DNA of 64,000 nucleotides from Mucilaginibacter sp. (GTDB lineage Bacteria > Bacteroidota > Bacteroidia > Sphingobacteriales > Sphingobacteriaceae), in contig NZ_JANYGQ010000018.1 in the NCBI RefSeq assembly GCF_025359345.1, positions 1 to 64,000 of the forward strand. The letters run 5' to 3'. A program made the translations under genes and the position numbers. This document shows positions 60,070-64,000 of this stretch, piece by piece (within the stretch, counting starts at the first letter, position 1; each line of letters starts with the position of its first letter). Below the pieces are notes generated by a model. The model worked only from the letters and a program-made list of their open reading frames with translations. It did no database searches and had not been told where the DNA came from.

Positions 60070-63000
60070 TTATTGCCCAAATATTGTATCACCTAAATGA
60101 CGAAGTAAATATCCTCCTGCAAACCCTCCGGCTATCCCTCCAATGACACCTCCTATAACTGCCCCTGGTGCCTCGCCTACGCCAAAGAACAAAACACCAA
60201 TTGCCGCTCCAGTGATTGCGCCTTGTCCAGCCCCAATTTCTGCTCCACTCCAAGACCCAATAAAACTCCCAGCTTTATTATCATATGCGATCATAGTTTG
60301 ACGATCAACTCTATTACCTTCTGCTTTGTAGGTGTTTACAACATCTGCGGCGGACATTGCAATTCCGAGGTATTGAAAATAAGCGAGCCTTTTTCCAACT
60401 TTTGAGAGCGATGCTGTTACTACACTTTGATTACCTTGGAACACTCGACCCGACGCTTTTTCTAAATATAATGCGCCGTTATTTCCAACTCTCGTCAGGC
60501 CAGTGTTTTTTAAGACGCCTCCGACATCCGATATAAATTCTACTAATATCTCTTTAAGTGAGAGTTGTCCGCTTGGGTCAATGTTAGTGACAGGATTGTT
60601 ATCCGAATAGCTAAATAAATTTGTGCTCCAATTTGCATCTGCACCCAAAAACCTACCTATAGTCGGGTCAAAATACCTTGCCCGCATAAAATATAAATGC
60701 GGACTTTCATACATTACACCATATTTACCCACAAAAAGAAAGGGGGTGTTTTTGCCTGGAGAAGAAGACGCTTCTAAAACGTTTCCCCAAGGGTCATATT
60801 TATAATAGTCAGCAATGGTCTGATTTTTATCAACCGTTGCAACAGTGCTGCCCCTAAAGTCATACATATAAAATGTTGGGTCAGCGGTTTGAGAATTGAT
60901 ACTGCACACTAGGCCGTATGGAGAATACACATAAAGCGCAATAGGGTCGCTTACACCAAGTCGTTTTACAGCAAGTACATTACTATTGTTGACATGATCA
61001 ATTGTATAACGTAAATCATTATTACAATAGCGACTTTCCGAGGAATCGTAAAGATATGCTCTTGCTTCACCGTCAACATTGCAGCTTGTTAGATTATTAT
61101 GCCGGTCAAAAATACCATCTGAAAATCCGTTAAATCCATTTCTGCTAATATTACCATTGCCATCATTATCCAACGTTTTGCCGTTGGCTTGCAAAAGAAA
61201 ATTAAAATCTTTGTCGTATGTAAAGGTGGCATTGGACTGTGGCGTATAAGTTGTCCCTGGTTTGCCCGGCCAATTAACGAAAGATGATTCTCTTAGATGA
61301 TTGCCGTTGTTGTCCATCGTACAACCGACAGAGTGGATAACTTTTACTCTGTCACCGCTTAAGCTATAAATACTGTCTAACCTGTTGGCGGCATCGTAAT
61401 GATAAAAAATTGCGATTCCATTACTCAGTTGTTCATAGTCAAGTAATCCGTTGTTTTTATAATTATAAGTTACAATTGTGTTTTGATTCCAGTCTCTTAT
61501 TGTCTTAATTCTGTTTAACTCATCATAGTCATAGGTAAATGACTTGTTTTCATTTACTAAATTAATCTTGGTGATATTTCCTGAAATGTCATAATTGTAA
61601 GTAACGTCAGCCGAATAAGTCGGAGAATTAAAGGAAATATCATTGGGACGCAGCAGTTGATCATAACCATAATTTAAAGTTCCTTTATCAGACTGGTTGG
61701 CGGATATGGATGTTACGAGATGTGTATTTGCGCTGTAAGAGTAATTTTCAATCCCATTCGTTTTTAACTTTCCCTCATTAGGATCGTTTGTTGGATAATA
61801 GAGGTGGCCAAACGCAACGTTATCTTTATCAATATAGGTATTGAGCGTTCCATCAGAGTTATAGGACCAGTGCCGGGTAAGGCCGAGCTGCAGTTCATCT
61901 GTTAGATCATCACTTTGATTGTATGTTAACGAAACGCCCTGACCTTGTGGAGGTTCAATAAAACGAAGGTTATCATTACCATCATACTGATATGATGTTT
62001 TAATATTTAATCTATCCGGGTCTTGTATGACCTCTTTAAGATTATCATTCTTGTCATATCCATAGGTTGTTTTAACCTGATTGCCGTCTGTAATCGATTT
62101 GAGTCGGCTTACTTCATCATATTCAGCTGCGTAATGAATAGGCGTTCCGCTTATCGAAATCGAATTTAGATTACCGTATTGATTATATCCGAAGTTTGTA
62201 ACCACTCCATTGGCATCCGTTTTTGTAGCAGGAAGGCCAGTCGAAAAATAACCGTAATCCATCTTATAGTTAGATGTGGTCTCGTTGGTTTCGTTTCCGT
62301 TTGGATCATAAGAATAATACGTTATAGTATTATTCGGCCATGTATGACTGGTTACATGGTTAGTCGGGTCATATGTATATTGATTTGTCTGTGATTGCCC
62401 TCCACCTGAATAATCGCTCCGCAGAACATTCCCCATATTATCATACTGGAAGTTTTCGCGGATATTTGACTGATTGTCTACCACTACAGTTGGAAGCGTA
62501 GGATTTTGGCTGTCTCCATATGTAAGTGTAATGTCGGAACTTGCTGATTTTATATTCGATACCGTGCCTGCTGCTGATTGATTATAAGTAATTGAATATT
62601 GGGTGCCTGACGAAGGAGTCGTTGTAATTACGCTTTGCGTACCAATTGACGACTGCGAATATGCGGCAGTGAAATCGACCTTTGTTACATAATCGGGTGT
62701 TTGTGTTTGTTTAAGCTTCCGCGCAGCATAGGTGTTGTTAATTGTATTACCCTGTGGCTTTATAATAGAGGTCAATAAGTGATTATCTACATCGCTGGAC
62801 CCGTAGACATAATTAGTGATATTAAGATTGGCGTCGGTTACAGCCGCTAAATTTAATTTAGTGCGATTAACGCTGAAGTGTATCGTTCGGTTAGAATTAT
62901 CACTTACGTAGGCTAATAAATCTGAGCCTGGAACGTAGTGAAAATTTAATATGCGGCCAGAAAAGTTATCTATTACTCTATACAGGCGCTCAGCGCTTGA

Positions 63001-64000
63001 GCCGAAGCATCGCTCCGAAGTACTATCACAATGTGAGCGTTCGTAGTTAAAAGTAAGGGATTGGTTATTTTGATCCCGTATGGTCGTAGCATAGAAGAAA
63101 GATGGGAGATTTTCATTGCTATTGGTTGAAATGTTAAATTGAGTGGTAACCTGATTCTTTGATACTAGATTGAATGAGGTGATATGCCCGCCAATTTTAT
63201 TAGTTATAATAAACTTATCATAAACCCCGGAACTCTCAAATTTCCCTGCAAGTGCGTTATAGACCAGGATACTACCGTCACCTAGTCGAATAATTATATA
63301 CCTATCATTGTTATATTGATCTAAGACGGATTGGGCAAAAATATTATAAGTATGGGTCCATCCAATGCCAAGCGGAAAAATCCTTTCTTTCGCTAATTGT
63401 TCATCGAAATTTCCCCATTTATTGAAGTATTCATTATATCCAAGTGAAGGTATGTCAATCCAATCTGAATGATAGCTATAGACGAAATTCAATCCAATTC
63501 CTCCGCTTGGAATTGAGAACTCGCTTTGTTCATATGTCTTAAAAACACCACGTGTAATATCTGTTGGTGTGCTGGAATTACTTAATTGTATATTGTTAGG
63601 GTTGTAAAAGTTATTTGATGAGATAAATCGTTGCCCATATTTATTGACCAGATTGCTTAGGACTACCAAGTAGAATTCTCCCGGATTGACGTTTATATTA
63701 TCGGGAAAGCCAAAGTTAAATACATAGCTTCCTAAGATTCCATCTTCGAATGCACGTTTGAAATATCCATAGTTGTAGTCATCGTAATAAACACCTTGAA
63801 AAAAGAAGCTTGAACTATGGTTAAAGATGTCATACCCGTCCATATCTGGTTGAATATTCCACGCCTCATAAAGCATTCTTAAAATATTGCCAGTTGTAAT
63901 TCTATTATGTGGGGTGATGAACGTGTAATCTCTGCTTAAACATGATCGGCCATCATCATATTCTAAAAAACACATAGCTTTTATAGCCTGCTTTTCGGTA
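60070..64000 (-). CDS. RHS/YD-repeat polymorphic toxin protein (5' end outside the window)
   Basis: At least 1301 residues are encoded and the frame stays open to the window edge, so the N-terminus is missing. The bulk is YD repeats (for example YDPTNHVTSHTWPN, YDPNGNETNETTSNYK) that form a cocoon-like shell. The RHS core lies near 1000-1135 (KYDPWGNVLEASSSPG, YFMRARYFDPTIGRFLGAD, SYSDNNPVTNIDPSGQ). The variable C-terminal tip (about 164 residues) has a beta part and then a glycine zipper (EIGAGQGAITGAAIGVLFFG...GGVIGGIAGGFAGGYLL). No nuclease or protease motif is seen, so a membrane-active toxin is the best guess. Confidence 0.88.
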   Translation of the reverse strand, partial: TEKQAIKAMCFLEYDDGRSCLSRDYTFITPHNRITTGNILRMLYEAWNIQPDMDGYDIFNHSSSFFFQGVYYDDYNYGYFKRAFEDGILGSYVFNFGFPDNINVNPGEFYLVVLSNLVNKYGQRFISSNNFYNPNNIQLSNSSTPTDITRGVFKTYEQSEFSIPSGGIGLNFVYSYHSDWIDIPSLGYNEYFNKWGNFDEQLAKERIFPLGIGWTHTYNIFAQSVLDQYNNDRYIIIRLGDGSILVYNALAGKFESSGVYDKFIITNKIGGHITSFNLVSKNQVTTQFNISTNSNENLPSFFYATTIRDQNNQSLTFNYERSHCDSTSERCFGSSAERLYRVIDNFSGRILNFHYVPGSDLLAYVSDNSNRTIHFSVNRTKLNLAAVTDANLNITNYVYGSSDVDNHLLTSIIKPQGNTINNTYAARKLKQTQTPDYVTKVDFTAAYSQSSIGTQSVITTTPSSGTQYSITYNQSAAGTVSNIKSASSDITLTYGDSQNPTLPTVVVDNQSNIRENFQYDNMGNVLRSDYSGGGQSQTNQYTYDPTNHVTSHTWPNNTITYYSYDPNGNETNETTSNYKMDYGYFSTGLPATKTDANGVVTNFGYNQYGNLNSISISGTPIHYAAEYDEVSRLKSITDGNQVKTTYGYDKNDNLKEVIQDPDRLNIKTSYQYDGNDNLRFIEPPQGQGVSLTYNQSDDLTDELQLGLTRHWSYNSDGTLNTYIDKDNVAFGHLYYPTNDPNEGKLKTNGIENYSYSANTHLVTSISANQSDKGTLNYGYDQLLRPNDISFNSPTYSADVTYNYDISGNITKINLVNENKSFTYDYDELNRIKTIRDWNQNTIVTYNYKNNGLLDYEQLSNGIAIFYHYDAANRLDSIYSLSGDRVKVIHSVGCTMDNNGNHLRESSFVNWPGKPGTTYTPQSNATFTYDKDFNFLLQANGKTLDNDGNGNISRNGFNGFSDGIFDRHNNLTSCNVDGEARAYLYDSSESRYCNNDLRYTIDHVNNSNVLAVKRLGVSDPIALYVYSPYGLVCSINSQTADPTFYMYDFRGSTVATVDKNQTIADYYKYDPWGNVLEASSSPGKNTPFLFVGKYGVMYESPHLYFMRARYFDPTIGRFLGADANWSTNLFSYSDNNPVTNIDPSGQLSLKEILVEFISDVGGVLKNTGLTRVGNNGALYLEKASGRVFQGNQSVVTASLSKVGKRLAYFQYLGIAMSAADVVNTYKAEGNRVDRQTMIAYDNKAGSFIGSWSGAEIGAGQGAITGAAIGVLFFGVGEAPGAVIGGVIGGIAGGFAGGYLLRHLGDTIFGQ

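Larger units (their letters stand above)
50814..64000. mobile_element. Element 2: second serine-recombinase element in yifB, right end outside the window
   Basis: The yifB frame matches the family up to ATGAACCCCTG (50814-50824) and then diverges into the gene of a 501-residue large serine recombinase. The rest of yifB does not occur in the window, so the element is at least 13 kb long. Cargo: HExxH protein, CFI-box protein, ArdC-like protein, an IS3-family element, and the RHS/immunity/SprB/PorV operon. That the cargo up to 64000 belongs to the same element is inferred from the absence of the yifB 3' part. Confidence 0.75.

Noticed and set aside
1..64000. CRISPR arrays, rRNA or tRNA genes
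   Set aside because: No regularly spaced repeats, no rRNA-like sequence and no recognisable tRNA cloverleaf were seen on either strand; the integrative elements use a protein gene, not a tRNA, as target.

Overview
The window looks like a chromosomal segment of a Gram-negative Bacteroidota, most likely family Sphingobacteriaceae (Mucilaginibacter/Pedobacter-like). The support is gene content and style: promoter boxes of the Bacteroidota type (TAnnTTTG), carboxypeptidase-regulatory-like/TonB-plug proteins, a type IX secretion (T9SS) sorting domain and a PorV homologue, SprB repeats, DUF5916 and DUF4197 proteins, a GH29 fucosidase, and an LpxH-type lipid A enzyme. The genus is an inference.

Layout. 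(1) Positions 1-38,780 are ordinary core chromosome. They carry glutathione peroxidase, a sodium:solute symporter with two tiny overlapping membrane ORFs, a DUF5916 outer-membrane protein, a Nif3/zinc-ribbon pair, an alpha-L-fucosidase, a LytS-type kinase, a metallophosphoesterase-YceI-cytochrome c cluster, EF-P, an ArsR-led stress-type operon with a well-formed operator, gltX, a PhoR-like kinase next to a DUF47-PiT phosphate pair, two DUF4197 paralogues (one frameshifted), a sigma/anti-sigma pair opposite a VWA protein, a CheY-like regulator, LpxH, and two large MG2/TonB-plug paralogues. Several small palindromic or inverted-repeat elements sit in the gaps.

(2) At 37,939 begins yifB/comM (Mg-chelatase-like ATPase), and it is broken twice. 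The N-terminal part stops at 38,788, a 73-codon middle part lies at 50,607-50,824, and the C-terminal part is not in the window. Element 1 (38,782-50,613, about 11.8 kb, visibly AT-rich) is bounded by the direct repeat GATGTTG. Joining its two ends rebuilds a symmetric attP with perfect 10-bp arms. It carries its own large serine recombinase, a C5 cytosine methyltransferase with a candidate restriction enzyme, an XRE regulator, a SIR2-domain protein, a retropepsin-like protease, an HUH-like protein and a small resolvase: a compact defence-type island.

(3) Element 2 enters yifB again at about 50,824 and runs past the window end. Its large serine recombinase reads through the junction and takes its last residues and stop codon from yifB. 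Cargo: a HExxH protein, a CFI-box protein, an ArdC-like antirestriction protein, an IS3-family insertion sequence that has split a convergent terminator hairpin, and a minus-strand operon. That operon encodes an RHS polymorphic-toxin protein with a glycine-zipper tip, a small multi-pass membrane protein (candidate immunity), a YD/SprB-repeat protein with a T9SS sorting domain, and a PorV-like T9SS protein.

The most notable things are the double recombinase-mediated disruption of yifB with a reconstructable attP, and the mobile operon joining an RHS toxin, a likely membrane immunity protein, a T9SS cargo and a private PorV.
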